Shown in pieces: positions 44,753 to 58,326 of a stretch of 64,000 nucleotides of DNA (position 1 is the first letter of the stretch; each line of letters starts with the position of its first letter). The notes under the pieces were generated by a model. It saw nothing but the letters and a program-made list of their open reading frames with translations, was not told the origin of the DNA and made no database searches. Location: contig CM036199.1 of the NCBI GenBank assembly GCA_020631735.1, forward strand, positions 17,193,955 to 17,257,954, in the 5' to 3' direction. Origin of the DNA: Saccharum officinarum. Its lineage: Eukaryota; Streptophyta; Magnoliopsida; Poales; Poaceae. The translations under genes were made by a program, and so were the position numbers.

Positions 44753-47700
44753 GTAATTGATGACAACTCTACAAAGATATGGAAATTATGCTTTTTCAAG
44801 CTAGCACTTCACATAAGTGTAAATTGCTAACTTGTTTTTGGATTTAATGTTACTTATCCAACTTTTAAGCTCTATGTTAAGATTTGGATAAGCACCATAA
44901 AATCCGACTTGGTAGTGATAACTCCCCCTACATATGTGCTCAAATGGTTTGGTTTCAAGCTTGCACATATGCATAAATATGAAATTTGTGGGAGGGTTAG
45001 CACTACTAAGTGATGCTAAGGTGTATAGAATAAACCTTTGTAGCTCGATACAAATTAGTAGCTTGATACCATTTGAAAATCACAAGTTTGCCATCATCCT
45101 TAGCATCATGAGTAGCTAGACATCAAAAACACTAGAATCCTCGTGAGATCACATTATAAGCATGGTTCTAGTTTTTGCATAATAATCACAAGTCTAGCTA
45201 ACATCCTATGCATGCTAGTTATCAAATCATCATTCAAGTTCTATAACTAGCATACACCACACAAGCAAGCATATTGAATTTAAGAACTTTATGCAATGCA
45301 AGCAAGCACATGAATTATGCACATATCAAATGTAATCAATCAAAGTTCATGAGCTTGCTCCCCCTACTTGTGTGCTTTCTTTGTCCAAGAATGTTTGATC
45401 CCCTTACATTCTTCAATGTTACTCCCTCTTTGTCCATGTTCATGTCCAATCTTTCCAATCTCTCCCAAAAGCTCAAAAGCTTTCATATCTTTGTCCAACT
45501 TCTCCCCCTTTGTCATCAATTTCCATAAAAGGTGTTCTTCTCAATTGATACAAAGGCTTGTATTTGGGGTAGATGGTTGAGACTTGAATATTGCATTTTT
45601 GATGGACATTACCACATATGTTGGAATGACAAACTTTATGGTTGCTCTTGAGATTCCACATAGGATCTTTGACCTTGATACCAATTGATGGGGCTCCTCC
45701 CCCTATGTCATAGCATGTGTCATTCACTTGAGATACCACTTGAAAATGAGGGTAGCATTACTTGATTTGATCACTTAAAGTTGAGGATCACTTGTGAAAC
45801 CATTGTCTTGCATGAATGATACCACGTGAAGATACCACGAGTAGGAATGTGATACCTTTTGAAAGAATTTTCTAGTATGGATCCACTTTGAAGGATTTGA
45901 CAATAATATTCATTTCTTGAACATTCACTATCTTCATGAGTACCATTTGTAAGATATCACTTGTAAGTTGATGATCTAGACACCACTAGTGAATACCACT
46001 TGGAAGATCAATTTGAGTCTAGATACCACTTGAAACAAACTAGATATCTATTTTCATTATTGTCTTGTGCTTGTACTCTTATCATTGTCATGAGCTTCTT
46101 GTATGACTTGAACTAAGTTGATCTAATGACAAGCTTCTTCACATCTCATGCTAAGGATTATCTTGCCAATGTTGTACTTGTCACTTGTTAGCAATCCAAA
46201 CTAGAACAAGTACTTAGGTTCACTAGCTCATGAACAAATTCATACTCATACCACTAGATCATTTAGACAATCAAGCAATAGTGGTAGGCAATGAGTCAAA
46301 AAAAATTCATTTGTCATGCATGATCCTAATAAGCATGTACTATATGCACTAACCGCATACTAGTAAGGAATGAAATGATCATGCACATTTCAATGATACC
46401 TTTGCTATGTTGGAGTAGAGGATAGTCACATAGATTCCAATTCATTACTCCAATAGCAATATGAAGTCCAATTTATAAGCTTGGTGAAGACCAATCATCA
46501 TAGATAAATCCATTCTTCACCCATATGAAAATGTAAACCACTTATGATCAAGTGCACTATCTCTTGAGTTGTGGTTGGCTTGCTTCATCCTTTTGATCAA
46601 TGCTTGCATGAGAGAACTACTTAGAATACCACTTGAAATACATGACTAGCTCTCTTTTGGGTGTTGCTTGTTCTTTAGATCAATCCTTTTGATTGCTTCA
46701 ACTAAGCATCACAAGTTCCTCGGATCACCACTTCCATGTTAGCCTTCCAAGTCCCAAACTTGGTTTCACCTACACACGGCGGCAAGCCCCTCACTAGGGA
46801 GAAGTGACCTTTCTCCAAAGAACCACTCTTGATACTCACTTGAAATGATATAGTTTGATTGATCCAAATGATGAACTCAATCTTGATGAATAATCCTTGA
46901 ATCTACATTTGAGTCCAACTCTTTCTACTTGTTTAAGTCCTTTTCTTTCTACCAAATGATCTCTAATCATCACTAGAACTTAAACTTCATCTTCATCTTA
47001 AGTTTGATCTTGATCTTCAAATTGAGTACCAAATAAGTACACCAAGTACATTCCATAATCAAATGTTCTTATACTCATTGCTTTTCATGCTTCTAGATCA
47101 ATCCAAAACCAAACTTAGATACCTCAACCACTTATAAACATGTTTCCAACTTGAGGATCTTTCAATTAAAAGTGACTCTAGATTAATCCAATGATTTTCA
47201 CTTTTCTGGCAGATTCTGTACCCTTCAAAGAATAATTCATATCTCCCAATGTACAGATCCAAATGCCATAAAATTTGGTGGAGATGTGCTTCACTAAGTC
47301 ATATAGCAATTGTAAAAATTTGAACTTCTTTTGACTTCTAGATTGCTACTAGATTTCAAATCTTCCACCACTGCTACATGCTGAAAACTGCTGCACTATA
47401 GCTGACAAGATGCACTCCAAAACCGAAGCATCTCTTATCCACTTCTCATGAAATTTCTACAGCATCTTCTTTCATAAGTGTAGAGCATGTATACCAAATT
47501 TCAAGCCAATCCAAATAGATTTGATCACTCAAACATGGCTAAGATCACTGCTAGCTCAGATTTTCAATATAGGACAGATTTCAATGCATGAGCTATTCTT
47601 CAACAAAAGTGAATCAAACTTGAAACTAACTTGTTTGAATACTTTCATAAGACATATATATCCATTCAATCCACTTACTAAAGGTCATCTCATGAACTTA

Positions 47701-48080
47701 TCCAACCCAAATCAATCCAAACTTGATTGCTAAGCATTTAATCCATTCAATCATCTCATAGCAAGCAACATTGCATATATATCCAATTCAATCAACTCAT
47801 ATGCACCCAAATAAAATAATCAACAAGAGATATACCTTGGTTAGCTCATGATTATTCATAGCAAGCTTTCAACTTGAATATTTGCAAGCCATCAAATATG
47901 ATTCCAAATCACCACAACTTTGATTATTGCACTTGTATGTTGTAGTACTTTGGACTTCACTTATTTTGACTTGGCATTGGGATGGAATATGCACTAAGCT
48001 TTAAAACTTGATTCAACATATGATGACCAATATGAATCCAAATGAATCAAGCCTCCAATGCCGATGGTACCTACAAACAA
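44753..48080 (-). other. Non-coding internal region (copy 2)
   Basis: Same as 25748-29077; no coding homology. Confidence 0.7.
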
Positions 48081-49921
48081 TCATCCACTTTTTGATGGTA
48101 CCCAAACAAGTTTGGGTCCTCTCAAGTTAGGAGCAACATACTTAGGCAAAGCCTTAGTATGGTTAGCGGGATGTTTTGCAATTCCAACCAATGAGGTACC
48201 ATTGCCATCCTTTCTAAGCATATTAGTATTATCAATTGAAATAGGCTTAGAATTGTTACCTAGGGGACATGAATGAGCCATGTGTCCCCTTTCCCGGCAT
48301 AAGTAGCAACTTCTTTTAGAGTGAGCCTTTTCTTCCTTGCTCATGTATTGCTTCTTAATGCCTTGCCTCTTATGAGTTGCTTGAGCCTTCTTCTCAAGCT
48401 TGGTAGGACACCCCGAGGCGAAGTGTCCCTTATCTTCACATTTGAAGCACTTGATGTGAGCATGTATTTTCTTCTCATCTTGATTCTTGCTCATCATCTT
48501 GGCATCTTGAATTTGCATTGGATGCCTTGCTCTTCCACCCCTTCTTGTTTTCTTCTTCTTTATCATCAAGTCATTAACATCTTCATGATTGATCTTGACT
48601 TTAGCTTGGGGCTTTGCTTTTGGCTCAACTTGAGGCTTCTTGGTAGGGCAACACTTGGCAATATGTCCCATTTCATAGCATCGGTGGCACATGAGTTGGG
48701 ATAGCTTCTTTGCATTTTGCTTCTTCATAATCTTGCCCTTGCTCTTGTTGTAGCCAATACCACTCTTATCACCATATCTTCTTTGATTGGTCATGATATG
48801 CTCAATGGCGATTTTAGAGTTGTAGCACCTCTCTAACTTGTTGCTCAAATTCTTCACTTCACTTTTGAGCTCATTGTTCTCCTTCAAAAGGTTAGTCTCA
48901 CAAGACATAGAAGTAGAACAAGCATTTAATTGTGAAGAACATGGCATATCTAATAAATCATCACAAGAGGTGGATACATGCTTCTTGCCTACATCACAAG
49001 GGTTAGTAATATGTGATTGATCATTTGACCCAAATGATGAGCTCTCACTAGTTTTGGTTTCTTCATTAGAAAGCTTCTTAGTGAGTAAAGCATGTTCTTG
49101 TACCAAGTTATCATGAGCAACACTAAGTTCCTCATGAGCCAATTTTAGCTCCTCATGTGAACAAATAGTAAGCTTTTGTTGTTCACATGTGGTTTTTAGA
49201 AACAAGTTTTCTTTTTCCAATTTACTTGCTTTTTCCATTTCTCTTTTTAAGGCTCTTGAGAGTTTATAAAGAAGCTCAAAATTTGGATCATCATAATTAA
49301 CAACAAAACCACCAACATGTATCTTAGTGTTACCATGTGATGATATTGATGAGCTTGTTGAAGCATCACTCTCATAGCCATCATCTTCACCATCAAGTGT
49401 GCATGAAGTAGAATCATCACCTGCATCACTTGTGGCATTATCGTCATTCTTGTCAAGTGATCTTGTGGAATGATCATCATCATCATCACTTGACATTGAG
49501 GTGGAGCAATCCTCCACAACCACCTCGTTGTGGTCATGCTCAACATCCTCATGTACCTCCATCACTATGTGATCATCCTTCTTGAATTTTCCATCATCCC
49601 AAATTGAGGAGTCACAATAGTGATGCTTGAGCGCCGTCCACATGCTATGTGCACTTGAGAGACCCCTCACCTTGTCAAAAATCTCATCATTTAAAGCTTT
49701 GATTAGATAAAACTTAGCTTGTGCATCAAGTGTTCGGCAATCTTTTTGAGCTTGGGTACGGTTACCACACCCATCCAAGTCATGAGAAAAACCAACAACT
49801 ATGATCCACCAAAACTTAGGGCCAAGAGCACGAAAATGATCAAGCATGTGATTTTCCACCGTGCATAGTGAGTGCCATCAAAAATATGTTCCACACAATC
49901 ATCTAGCCCATAGGCCGCCAT
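48081..49921 (-). CDS. gag: Gag of the non-autonomous element (copy 2, frame break near the start)
   Basis: Identical in content to the 613-aa Gag of copy 1, with the capsid-like region, acidic stretch, coiled coil and three CCHC knuckles. One T is missing from a homopolymer near 49853 (GATTTTCC against GATTTTTCC). The frame from the true ATG at 49921 is therefore broken, and the longest open frame starts only at 49859 (592 aa). Given the homopolymer context I read this as a sequencing or assembly error rather than a mutation. Confidence 0.85.
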
Positions 49922-49957
49922 CCTCTCGGGTCGGTGAAGACCACAAATGAGAGACCC

Positions 49958-49972
49958 GGCTCTGATACCAAT
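49958..49972 (-). other. Primer binding site (copy 2)
   Basis: ATTGGTATCAGAGCC on the minus strand. Confidence 0.9.
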
Positions 49973-51040
49973 TGAAGGGTCGAGATGGCGGACTAGAGGG
50001 GGTGAATAGTCCTTTCTAAAACTTAAACGCGTAGGCTAACCAAAACAAATGCGGAAATAAACTTATCGGTCTAGCCAAGACTACACCCCTCTATCTAAGT
50101 TCTCTAGCACCTTGCAAAGATCCTAATTAAGCAACTAAGGTGCTAAGCTTACCAAGAGCTCACCTAATCAATTTTAGAGCAAGGTCACACAAACCTATGC
50201 ACTAGTACTTTGCCAAACGAGGGAGCTCCTACACAACTAGTGAAGCAAAAGCACAAAGCTTAAGCTCGCTAGCAAAGCTCAATAACAAGGCAACTAATGC
50301 CAAATTAGAGAGCGCAAAACACTTAGCTACACAAACTAAGCAATGTGACTAACAAGGTTACACAAACCAAATTAGTCACGCAAAGGGAAGCTTCTAGCTA
50401 CACAAGCAAGAAGACAACTAGCAAGCTACACAAGCAAACTAGTTAAGAGCAACTACACAAGCACAAGTATATATGAAAGTAAATACAAGCTTGTGTTGTA
50501 CGAAAGCAAACCACCGAGAAGAGTAGACAATGTTGACACGGTGATTTTCTCCCGAGGTTCACTTGGTTGCCTCCAAGCTACGTCCCCGTTGTGTCGACCA
50601 ACACTTCGTGGTTCGGCGGCTAATCGGTCACACACCGAGCCTCTCAAAAGGCACCGCAAGAACCTACCATAAAGTGTGGTAGCTCAATGACACGCTCAAC
50701 TAGAGTTGCTCTTCGCGATCCCCGCGGGGTGAGCACAATCCCCCTCACAAAGCTTCTCCGGAGCCTCGCACAATCTTCTTGCGAGCTTCGACGGAGCCAC
50801 AAGCCACCAAGCCGTCTAGGAGGTGGCAACCTCCAAGAGTAACAAGCACCACCGGCTTGCAACACGATCACCTAGTGCCACTCGATGCAATCTCACAAAG
50901 CACTCGCACTAGAATCGCTCTCTCACTCGATCCGATGAACACTATCAAGCATGAGTGAGTTAGAGGGCTTCCAAGCACTACCACATAAGCCACCAAGGCC
51001 AAAGTGTGCTCAGCTCGTGGCCACAACCGGCCAAGGCCTC

Positions 51041-51048
51041 TATTTATA
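51041..51048 (-). promoter_or_regulatory. TATA box in the 5' LTR (copy 2)
   Basis: TATAAATA on the minus strand. Confidence 0.6.
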
Positions 51049-51099
51049 ACCCCTCGGTCAAATAGAGCCGTTACCCCACTTGACCGTTTTTCCGCGGGA

Positions 51100-51574
51100 G
51101 CACCGGACGCGCCGGTCGTAACAGACCGGACGCGCTCAACCGCGTCCGGTGCCCTAGCGATTTCAAACTCGTCCGTTAGAACCTCCAACGGTCACTGCGC
51201 GCCAACGGTCAAACGACACACCGGACGCGCTGTTGCGAACCACCGGACGCACCGGTGCGCACAGTTCCCGCGCGCGCGAAGCAACCACCGGACGCGCTCC
51301 TCGCCACCACCGGACGCCACAGTACCCGCGTCCGGTGCGAGTCCAGTAAGCTCCCTGGACCACAGGACGCGTCCGATGGTGTGTCACCGGACGCGCACCG
51401 CGTCCGAAGACTACGTGACTCGCTGTTCGCCAGACCGGACGCGCCGGTCCCTTGGGTCACCGGACGCGCCGGTGCCAAACCCTAGCTCGCGCGCCTGACG
51501 CCCGCGCTGCACTGACCGGACGCGCCGGTCCACCGTGACCGCGTCCGGTGCAGCGTCCGGTGCAGCGTCCGGTC
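51100..51574 (-). repeat. U3 palindrome array, 5' LTR (copy 2)
   Basis: Two-unit variant, as in 32098-32572. Confidence 0.8.
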
Positions 51575-52399
51575 ACCTCTGTGACCGCGTTCTCCTCCGT
51601 TTCTTTTCCAACTTTCGGCGCAATAGAAAATAGGCATTTCACTTCCCCGAAATCGCCTGAATCCCGCGCTCGCACGTTTGGCGGGAGAGAGAGTGGAACC
51701 CAAACCCCTCTCTATCCGCAAACCACAGCGCGACCAATGCCACCTTTGCAAATGTGCCAACACCATCAAGTGTACATCTCCATGTGCTTGTGTGTTAGCT
51801 TTTTCTCAATCATTTTCAAAGGAGTTAGGCACTCAACTTGCCTCGCCACTCGATCCTAACACGTATGCAAAGTTAGATCGCTCAAGTGGCACTAGATGAC
51901 CGATATGCAAACAAGTTTGCCCCTCTTAATAGTACGGCCATCTATCCTAAACCCGGTCATCAGCTTCTCTACACACCTATGACCGGTGAAATGGAAATGC
52001 CCTAGGTTATACCTTTGCCTTGCGCATTCCACTCCATCTCCTCTGACGTTGATGCAACACATGCACCAACCAATCACCAAATGATATGATCCACTTCATA
52101 TCATCACGTGACCGTATTGGTTCATCGATCTTGACCTCACTTGCTCTTCACCGTTGCCTTGGTCCTTCGGCGCCAAGCCATCACACAACTTGCCCTTCAC
52201 CCTAGCAACCGGTCCATCAAGCCAAGCCTCATCTTGATCTTCTCCACCTTGGTCACATGACTCCATGTCATGTCTCATATGCAATGAGCTCCTTCATGAC
52301 ACCATCACATGTGGACTAATCTCCTGTGTATCTCACATAACCACATATTAGTCCACCTAAGTTGTCACTCAATTACCAAAACCAAACAAGGACCTTTCA

Positions 52400-52404
52400 C
52401 CCAG
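52400..52404. repeat. TSD CCCAG, right (copy 2)
   Basis: Pairs with 42291-42295. Confidence 0.9.
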
Positions 52405-52735
52405 TACCTCCCCTATCCCCATAAAACTATCATATTAGGGACATCTATGCTTTTTTTCTTGCTCTAGCATCTATGGCTTTTTCTTGCTCCAGCAGTTTCC
52501 TAATACCTCTCTTTTTTTGGTGGCCACCAGTATTTCTCTCATCTCCCCTCAAAGAAAGGGGAGATATAACTCCCCCAATACCATGGGGACCATCTCAACT
52601 ACTACTTTTTAGCCATATTTTCTCTTACACTCCTGTGGCAGCATCTCTCCCAATAAATCTAGAAAGTGATATTGGGCTACCCCAATATCATCTTATTGGA
52701 GAAGTTGTATTGGGGGACGGTTGGAGATGCTCTAA

Positions 52736-54026
52736 TGTCAATAGCAAGAACCGCATTTGCATGGTTCGTCTCCATGATGCTCATCTTCGCATTCGGTTCA
52801 ATGACCGAAAGGAACGGGGCACTGGCTCTATTCTGCATATACACATTCGTGTACAATGACTACGTGATCAATGAAATACCAATAGTCGTATTGCACATAG
52901 ACTGGGATACATACCATTGTGGATCGTGCTTGCCTGTCTCTGCAACGGAAGAAAGGTGGATGTATGTTAGCGCAGCGGGAACAGAATACATTAAGATCTA
53001 AAGAATGCGTCGACTCCTCAAACAAAAACCACGTCCACGTCATCCGAAATATTCTCCACCGTTCGATCTCCCCATCCAATGCCCTAGATTGGTCCGAACA
53101 GCTTCCGGCCGGAGCTGCTTCTCCTGCTTCTCGTGCGCTTCTCCGCCTTCTTATCAACTTTTTAGGCTTCGCGTTCAAATCTAGGCCAGTAAATATATAC
53201 TCAGCTTCCACTTCTTCTTGGTAAAAAAAAGAAAAAAATCTCCCGTTCTCTCTCGTCACTTCCTCCCTCGTCCTCCCGACACAGGGGGCGACGGTGACGG
53301 CGACGGGCACGAGCGGCACGCCGTGGCCGCCCCGCCTCCTCGTCCTCCTCCTCCCGCAACGGCAGCGGGCACGAGGCAGTGGCGTAGCCTACAAGAAGTG
53401 CAGCGGCGTGGGGCGGCACCCCTCCCTCTCCCCCGTCCTCCGTGTGGTCTCCTCGATGCCACCTCTCGTCGGGGCACCGCGCTCCTCCTGTCGGTGAAAC
53501 ACTAGGTATGATGCTGGATGGGCCAAACCCTAAACTTCGGCGTGCACTCTCTCCCCTTCCCCTCCTCTTCCCTAAACTCCCTCTCCTCATTGCGGATACA
53601 ACAATCCAATTTTATGGCCCCACAGTAGTAATTGTTGTTGTGCTATGGTTGATTTACAAAATCAAAGGACTAATCCCTCTTGTTTGACCTTCTTGGCTTT
53701 GCCGCATGATCTTGTGCCTCCATACTTTCAGATTATGCCATCACGTGTGATCCTTGGGAATGATGACATAATGCACAGTTAGCTGCTAGGTTTCAAGGCT
53801 ATCTTTGAATTTAACGTTTCCCGATGCCAAATGATAGTTATGAGTATATAGGTCGTTCTTCTGTGCTTCTTCTTTGTGACTACTTAGACATACAGGAGAA
53901 TTTTATATATGCATTTCCCTATCCTGTTACAACATATTAGCTCTCACTTTTTTTTGAACATGTTACCTTTTGGATTATAACTCTTAGTTTGTGTGCTAAA
54001 GTCAAAAATAAATTATGCGTACCTCC
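52736..54026 (+). other. Low-copy-looking sequence with GC-rich first-exon-like block (copy 2)
   Basis: Same as 33736-35026; no gene can be named. Confidence 0.3.
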
Positions 54027-54847
54027 TGTTGACACTAAAAAATGTTCATTTTTTGAATTTGTCAAAATGTGAAACGTACTTCACCATTGTGTTCCTCTCA
54101 TCGAAATGGTCAAAAAACATATACGAAACATCTAATTTGAAGTCCGGATGAAGGAGTTATGCCCCTAGAAATATGCTCCGTTGTCGGGACTTCTGACTAT
54201 CGGGACTTCCGACATAGGTCGGGACTTCTGACTGTCGGGACGTCTAACCCAAGTCAGAACTTTTGACTCATGTTGGGACTTCTGACATATGTCGGGACTT
54301 CCGACTGTTGAGACTTCCGACCCAAGTCGAGACTTCTGGCAGACCTAATAAAAAGGCCTGTTTGGATCTGGCCTTCTGGATTTCGATCCGAACTGTTCCA
54401 AACTCATGAAAAACTTAAAAAATAAGGCTTGTAGAGGTTTTCTACTAGGATAAGACCACCCCCTCTATATATATGAGAGTATCATGATCAATTGAGTTCC
54501 CATCTATCCAATCGTCAAAAACACAACATATCAACTACCCTTTGCCCTAATTCTCCTCTCTCAACCCCTCCTGCTATTCGGTGACGTCTCTCCATGAGAT
54601 TTATCGGCATCCTAGGAGGCCTTGCTGATCCTAGGAGATCCACCATGTGCTCCTCCTTGATGGATCCTTCGGGAGTGGTTCAGGAACCTTTTCAGCTGAG
54701 ATCGAGCTCCACATCGGCCCTATTAGTCTCTAGATTGGTTTAGCCGATTACGCTGCATTCTTGCTGCATTGCAGGTTGTGTGCAACCTCTTTGGGCGTCC
54801 AAGGCCCTTGTTGCTATGTTGGCTTGAGGTCATCTTCAATGTCAACG
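54027..54847 (+). repeat. 5' LTR of the gypsy element (copy 2)
   Basis: Same as 35027-35847, including the GTCGGGACTTC array (54182-54338) and TATATATA at 54466-54473. Confidence 0.62.
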
Positions 54848-54854
54848 TACTTTC

Positions 54855-54872
54855 TAGCGACTCTGCTAGGGA
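54855..54872 (+). other. Probable primer binding site of the gypsy element (copy 2)
   Basis: Same as 35855-35872. Confidence 0.55.
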
Positions 54873-54879
54873 ATGTTAG

Positions 54880-56975
54880 GCAAAAGATCAAGTTTTCCTC
54901 CAGCAACGTGGGAAGCGACGGTGAAGATACTAGGGATAGGACCCAGGCCCCTCATGAGGGCAACATCAATCATCCCATGAACATCAATGAGCTCCCTAAG
55001 GAATTGAAGCAACAAGTGGAGGCCAAGTTCAACATCGTTCTGAAGGCTTTTCTTTAGAGTTGCACTTAAGATCGGCGGGAAAAAGTCACTCAATTCAGGG
55101 AGCTGGATTTCAGCGAGTTGATCACTTTTACATCTTCTGCACCCGCTGCACCTGAGGTAAGGATTTCTGAACCTAAGTATGATGATATTGTTGATCCTTA
55201 TCCTACGCATGACAATTATGCTACTATGATGGATGATCATAAAAAAGTAATAGATAATAATCTTTTGACTGCTATAAGCATGATCATGGCTCGATTTGAT
55301 AAGCTAGAAGGGAAAACAACTGATGGCAATGCATCGGGTGTTGATTCTTTTTCTAAATAACCTAAATTTGGTATGCCTTTGAATTTTTATGACAATCAAG
55401 GTTTATATGCAGCAGCAAATAAAGGCAAATCGGTCTCTTCGGCGATTGAAGTCGATAAGACCGGTTTAGCCAGTAGTGCTCCAACTAATCAAGTGGTTGT
55501 CTATGGTCAAAATTTGGCTCGAAACACTCGAACCGATCAAAGACCAACAACAAGTCAAGCTTCAGCGGGGCAAAACATTCTCCCTAACCCGCCGAAGTCA
55601 CCAAGCCAGGTCCCCATACTTGATGATACACCTGCTGCACCAGTTGCTCCCTCTACCAATTTAAATGATACTTTGAATCGATTTAGGGAAGAATTGTCTA
55701 AATCGCTTGAGGAAAGTTTAGGTGTACAAATCAAACCTAGTAGGACTACTTATCGCAAGCCATACCCTTCACACTTTGATTTCATGAAAGCACCTGATGG
55801 GTTAAAGGTACCTAATTTGAATAAATTTAGTGGTGATGATAGTAAATCTACCATGGAGCATATTAACATGTTTCTCGCGCAATTGGGTGAAGCTAGTGCT
55901 TATGATTTTATGAAAGTTCACAATTTCCCATTGTCTCTTACTGGCATGGCTTTTGCATGGTTTACTTCATTACCAGCTTGTTCTATCAGTTCATGGGCTG
56001 AATTAGAAGAAAAGTTTTAGTCATTTTTATACCGCATCCATGAAACTAGATTATCTCATCTTGCATTGGTTCATCAAGGTCATGATGAGTCCATCCTTGA
56101 TTTTGTTAAACGATTTAGAGAAATCAAGAACCGATGTTTTCATTTAATGATTTCTGAAAGAGATTTAACTGATTTATGCTTTGCTGGCTTATGTCCTAGT
56201 ATTAGGGATAAACTTGAATATCATGAGTTTGTGAATGTTAATCAATTATTGCAAAGGGCCATTTTAGCTGAATCGCGCCTTAAAGAATCTCGTGATGCCT
56301 ATAAGTCTAATCGTCATGATGTGCATATTGTTGATGATCATTCTGATTGTTCTGATGATGAGAATAGAGAAGTTTGTCTTGCTAAAATTAAGTGGCCAAC
56401 AGAGAATAAGTTGGTTACTTTGTCCATCTCTCAAACCGATTCATAAGAATCAGGGTGAAGATATGAAGTTTACTTTTGATTTCTCTAAATGTGACCGAAT
56501 ATTTGATGAATTGTTGAAATTCAGTTATATTAGAATTAGTTATACATTGCCTTCAGCTGATGAGTTAAAGAGATGAGCTTATTGTAAATATCATAATTCT
56601 TTTTCTCATGTCACTAATGATTGCAATGTTTTCCGTCGGCAGGTCCAATCGGCCCTTAATGAGGGACGATTGAGTCTTTCTGATATGCAAGTTGACAAGG
56701 TCCCTTTTTCAATGCATACAATTGAAGTAGGATCACCTGCTGTTTTGATTCGTCCAAAGCAAGCTGATAAAGCTCAAGGCAAGAATGTGATTATCGGCGA
56801 ACCACGTGTAGCACTGAATGTCCAAGTGAATTCGAGGGACAAAGTGGTTCTTGAGAAGGATGATGAAGGCAAGAATAAGTTGAAGATCACCACTAGATCA
56901 ACACAATATTTAAGAAGGCAACAGTGGTACCAAACAGCGGCGGCACAGCAGAGACCGGCTAGGCCGACTCCACCA
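54880..56975 (+). pseudogene. Gypsy gag, broken (copy 2)
   Basis: Same gag as 35880-37974 with fewer indels. The frame at 55373-56020 runs through WAELEEKF, where copy 1 is broken by a missing G, and then ends in a TAG that both copies have. Shared stops near 55055, 55358 and 56444 show the element itself is defective, independent of the assembly differences. Confidence 0.8.
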
Positions 56976-56980
56976 GTCGG
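56976..56980. repeat. TSD GTCGG, left (copy 2)
   Basis: Pairs with 59404-59408. Confidence 0.85.
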
Positions 56981-57859
56981 TGAAAGGTCCTTGTTTAGTT
57001 TTGGTAATTGAGTGACAACCTTAGGTGGACTAATTGTGTTTAATGTGAGACACACAAGAGATTAGTCCACAGGTAATTGTGTCATGAAGGAGCTTGTTGC
57101 ATATGAGATATGACATAGAGTCATGTGACCAAGGTGGAGAAGATCGAGATGAGGCTTGGCTCGATGGACCTGTTGCAAGTGTGAAGGGCAAGTCGGAGGC
57201 TTTGAAGCGAGGGACCACGTGTGACGATGAAGCTTGGGCAAGACTTGGCGCCGATGGACCGAGGCAACGGTGAAGAGCAAGTGAGGTCAAGATCGATGAA
57301 CCAATACGGTCACATGATGATATAAAGTGGATCATATCATTTGGTGATTGGTTGGTGTATGTGTTGCATCAACGTCAGAGGAGTTGGAATGGAATGCGCA
57401 AGGCAAAGGTATAACCATAAGGCATTTTCATTTCATTGGTCATAGGTGTGTAGAGAAGTTGATGACTGGGTTTAGGGTAGATGGCCGTACTTTCAAGAGG
57501 GGCAAACTTGTTTACATATCGGTCATCTAGTGCCACTTGAGCGATCTAACTTTGCATACATGTTAGGATCGAGTGACGAGGAAAGTTGAGTGCCTAACTC
57601 CTTCGAGAAAATGATTGTGAAAATGCTGACACACATGCACAAGGTGGTGAACATTTGTTGGTGTTGGCACATTTGCGAAGGCGTTGGAGTTTGAGCGGTT
57701 GAGAGGGGTTTGGGGTCCTCTCTCCCTCCCACCAAGCTTGCGAGGCAGGATTTAAGCATTTTCGAGGAATAGAAATGATCAATTTCCTTTACGCCGAAGG
57801 TTGGAAGAAGTGGCAAAGTTGTGGAACAAGTTTACACTGAGAAAGACGTGATAGAAGCA

Positions 57860-58265
57860 CACGACACACGCGACAGACGTGGCTGTGCAGCATCTGTCAC
57901 CTAACCCTAGTGGCGTGGCGTGAGACTATGTGGAGTGGCATGACAGACACGCGGGCGTTCGCGCGACAGACACTGATGTCAGCGTCTGTTGGTCTCCCAC
58001 TGAGAAGGCGAGCGGCTTAGCTCTATGACAGACGTAGGACGACGTCTGTCGGCCTCCCGTCAGACACATCTGTCGGCCTGGAGCGTGGTTTGGAAGTCTC
58101 TGTGCCGCGTCTGTCGCAGCGATAGACGTTGGTGGCTTAGGCATGGGACGCGTCTGTCGCTGGGGAGTCGAACATTGGAATGTTGAGCGGGCTGAACACG
58201 TGGCGTCGCACGGAGCGACGGACGCTGGGGCAGCGTCTGTCGGGTAGGCAACAGACGCATCTATC
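57860..58265 (+). repeat. U3 palindrome array (GACAGACG / CGTCTGTC), copy 2
   Basis: Same as 38860-39265. Confidence 0.7.
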
Positions 58266-58318
58266 GCCCTTGAAATCCGCCTAGTGAGGTTTCCAACGGC
58301 TCTATTCATTTGTGGGCT

Positions 58319-58326
58319 TATAAATA
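58319..58326 (+). promoter_or_regulatory. TATA box of the solo LTR (copy 2)
   Basis: TATAAATA. Confidence 0.6.

Larger units (their letters stand above)
42296..52399 (-). mobile_element. Gag-only retrotransposon (copy 2)
   Basis: Same structure, TSD and flanks as 23295-33397. Its left LTR has the three-unit GCGTCCGGTGCA variant and its right LTR the two-unit variant, as in copy 1. It is therefore the same insertion event, not an independent one. Confidence 0.9.
49973..52399 (-). repeat. 5' LTR (copy 2)
   Basis: 2427 bp, same length as 30971-33397. Confidence 0.9.
42273..52732. mobile_element. Split MITE (copy 2)
   Basis: Termini at 42273-42295 and 52400-52732, same insertion point as copy 1. 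Confidence 0.5.

Noticed and set aside
48081..49859. A 592-aa variant Gag with a different N-terminus
   Set aside because: Caused by one missing T in a homopolymer; the full 613-aa frame is present in copy 1.
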